Shown in pieces: positions 62,798 through 64,000 of a stretch of DNA of 64,000 nucleotides. Under the pieces are notes generated by a model, which had not been told where the DNA came from, did no database searches, and saw only the letters and a list, made by a program, of their open reading frames with translations. Numbering within the stretch: position 1 is the stretch's first letter; every line of letters starts with the position of its first letter. Source of the DNA: Bacteroides helcogenes P 36-108 (GTDB lineage: Bacteria; Bacteroidota; Bacteroidia; Bacteroidales; Bacteroidaceae); the NCBI RefSeq assembly GCF_000186225.1, contig NC_014933.1, positions 3,100,001-3,164,000 on the forward strand, written 5' to 3'. The position numbers and the translations under genes were made by a program.

Positions 62798-63883
62798 ATG
62801 AAAATTACCATTGTATCGGGTGCACGCCCCAACTTTATGAAAATAGCGCCTATCTGCCGTGCCATCGACGCAGCCAGAGAAGCGGGAAAAGAAATATCCT
62901 ATCGCCTGATTTATACAGGGCCTCAAAATGACACCAGTCTGGATGCCTCCCTTTTTTCCGACCTCGTTCTAAGAAAACCAGATGCCTATCTTGGCGTCAG
63001 CGGGCACGACCATTCGCAGGTAGCGGCAGAAATCATGCTCGCTTTCGAAAAAGAGCTGAATGCCCACCCCGCGCAGGTAATACTTGTGGTAGATGACATG
63101 ACGGCAACCATGAGTTGTGCCATCGTTGCCAAGAAACGGGGATTGAAAGTGGCACATGTCATTGCCGGAACCCGTTCTTTCGATATGAACATGCCACGCG
63201 AGGTAAACCGCACTATTGTAGATGCCATTTCCGATTACCTTTTCACTGCCGGCATGGTAGCAAACCGCAATCTTAATCAGGAGGGCATGATACCGGAGTA
63301 TATTCATTACGTAGGAAATATCCTGATAGACACCATCCGATACAACCGCCATCGTCTGATACAACCTTTATGGTTCTCCACCCTTGGTCTGCGTAAAGGC
63401 AACTACCTCCTGCTTACACTCAACCGACATGACTTGCTGGAAAAGAAAGCCGTATTGCACTCTCTTTTACAGACTGTGATTGAGAAAGCCAATGGCATGC
63501 CCGTCATCGCCCCCCTACATCCATACGTAGAGCGTGCCGTCAAGTCATTGGAACTGAATGCTCCCAACCTGCATATTCTGCCACCGCAAAGCTATCTGCA
63601 TTTCGGTTTCCTCATCAATCAGGCCAAAGGCATCGTCACCGACTCCGGCAACATTGCCGAAGAAGCCACTTTCCTCGATGTCCCTTGCATCACCCTCAAC
63701 ACTTATGCCGAACATCCCGAAACCTGGCGTATAGGAACCAACGAACTGGTAGGCGAAAACACTTTTGCCCTCTCCACGTCACTCGACAAGTTACTGAAAG
63801 GTGAATGGAAACATGCCACCCTGCCCGACCGTTGGGATGGACGAACTGCGGAACGGATTGTACAGACGCTTATCAGGGGTTAA
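62798..63883 (+). CDS. wecB: UDP-N-acetylglucosamine 2-epimerase (non-hydrolysing)
   Basis: 361 aa, normal length. Makes UDP-ManNAc from UDP-GlcNAc for surface glycans. Signatures: IVSGARPNFMKIAPICRAID, VDDMTATMSCAIVAKKRGLK, VAHVIAGTRSFDMNMPREVN (HxxAGxRxxxxxxPEExNR variant), TLNRHDLLE and the late VTDSGNIAEEATFLDVPCIT (DSGGxxEE variant). It is not next to the capsule locus but could feed it or another glycan. The stop codon lies inside a hairpin. Confidence 0.93.
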   Translation: MKITIVSGARPNFMKIAPICRAIDAAREAGKEISYRLIYTGPQNDTSLDASLFSDLVLRKPDAYLGVSGHDHSQVAAEIMLAFEKELNAHPAQVILVVDDMTATMSCAIVAKKRGLKVAHVIAGTRSFDMNMPREVNRTIVDAISDYLFTAGMVANRNLNQEGMIPEYIHYVGNILIDTIRYNRHRLIQPLWFSTLGLRKGNYLLLTLNRHDLLEKKAVLHSLLQTVIEKANGMPVIAPLHPYVERAVKSLELNAPNLHILPPQSYLHFGFLINQAKGIVTDSGNIAEEATFLDVPCITLNTYAEHPETWRIGTNELVGENTFALSTSLDKLLKGEWKHATLPDRWDGRTAERIVQTLIRG

Positions 63884-63907
63884 GGATTAAAAGCTAATCC
63901 TTAACCC
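63877..63907 (+). terminator. 13-bp stem hairpin overlapping the wecB stop codon
   Basis: GGGTTAAGGATTA/TAATCCTTAACCC with a five-base loop (63890-63894). No long T run follows, so it may be a repeat or an atypical terminator. Confidence 0.5.
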
Positions 63908-63968
63908 TTAATCATTAATTCCTAATCATTAATAACTTCTTTTTGCTTCTCGATTAACAGTAAATTGT

Positions 63969-63976
63969 TAACTTTG
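63969..63976 (+). promoter_or_regulatory. Promoter -7 element for a gene beyond the window
   Basis: TAACTTTG, exact TAnnTTTG, close to the right edge; the gene it serves is outside. Confidence 0.45.
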
Positions 63977-64000
63977 CAGCCTGATTTACATAATAGTATA

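Noticed and set aside
1..64000. tRNA, rRNA genes, CRISPR arrays or complete insertion sequences
   Set aside because: I looked for conserved rRNA sequence, cloverleaf-like T-loops, regularly spaced repeats and transposases and found none.

Overview
The window is chromosomal DNA of a Bacteroides-type member of the Bacteroidales. The evidence is the promoter style (-7 TAnnTTTG with a -33 TTTG about 20 bp upstream, seen in front of many genes), a capsule locus opened by an UpxY/UpxZ pair, a complete nqrABCDEF operon, a serC-serA-DUF1015 cluster and the HU-like/smalltalk/VirE module that is common in this group. No rRNA, tRNA or CRISPR array was recognised.

Layout. 1-10.8 kb is housekeeping, all on the minus strand: nhaA (cut by the window edge), lepA, a decayed GH16 glucanase remnant, a small winged-helix gene, a C_GCAxxG_C_C protein, xth, an NRAMP transporter, a TSCPD protein, a YebC-family gene, pheT and lipB. 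10.9-12.2 kb holds two small accessory genes (an antitoxin-like protein and a kinase-like 'polyvalent' protein). They are preceded by two copies of a 177-bp terminator-plus-promoter block, the upstream copy of which ends the capsule operon.

12.3-32.05 kb is a capsular polysaccharide locus read right to left. In order it has an invertible promoter segment, a leader, upxY, upxZ, an initiating sugar-phosphate transferase, a 4-kb island of mostly opposite-strand genes (VirE-type primase/helicase, DUF4248, HU-like protein, smalltalk peptide and two unreported tiny overlapping genes), a fused nucleotidyltransferase-aminotransferase, an ornithine-cyclodeaminase-like enzyme, the Wzx flippase, a CapA-like protein, an ATP-grasp protein, a LicD-type phosphotransferase, a hexapeptide acyltransferase, three GT2 glycosyltransferases, the Wzy polymerase, a B12-binding radical SAM enzyme and a terminal small winged-helix gene. 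As given, the invertible promoter points away from the locus (OFF), the flippase has an in-frame TGA, and the polymerase reads intact only if one T is added to a T6 run near its start. The LicC-like/aminotransferase fusion and LicD suggest that this capsule carries a phospho-amino-alcohol or similar phospho-linked decoration.

32.3-45 kb returns to core genes: a DUF3298 lipoprotein, rsmG, an MBL hydrolase, gcvP, a hemolysin-III protein, an HpaII-like nuclease without a visible methylase, yigZ, DUF1015, serA, serC and a DbpA-like helicase. 45-51 kb is the Na+-translocating NADH:quinone reductase operon. 51-64 kb holds a C1 peptidase, a BamA/TamA-type barrel, a membrane GT2, a 1-kb graveyard with two decayed genes (one a histidine kinase), an oxaloacetate-decarboxylase-alpha-like enzyme without a recognisable biotin lysine, an ECF sigma factor, an M16 peptidase, a TRIC-type channel and a wecB-type UDP-GlcNAc 2-epimerase.
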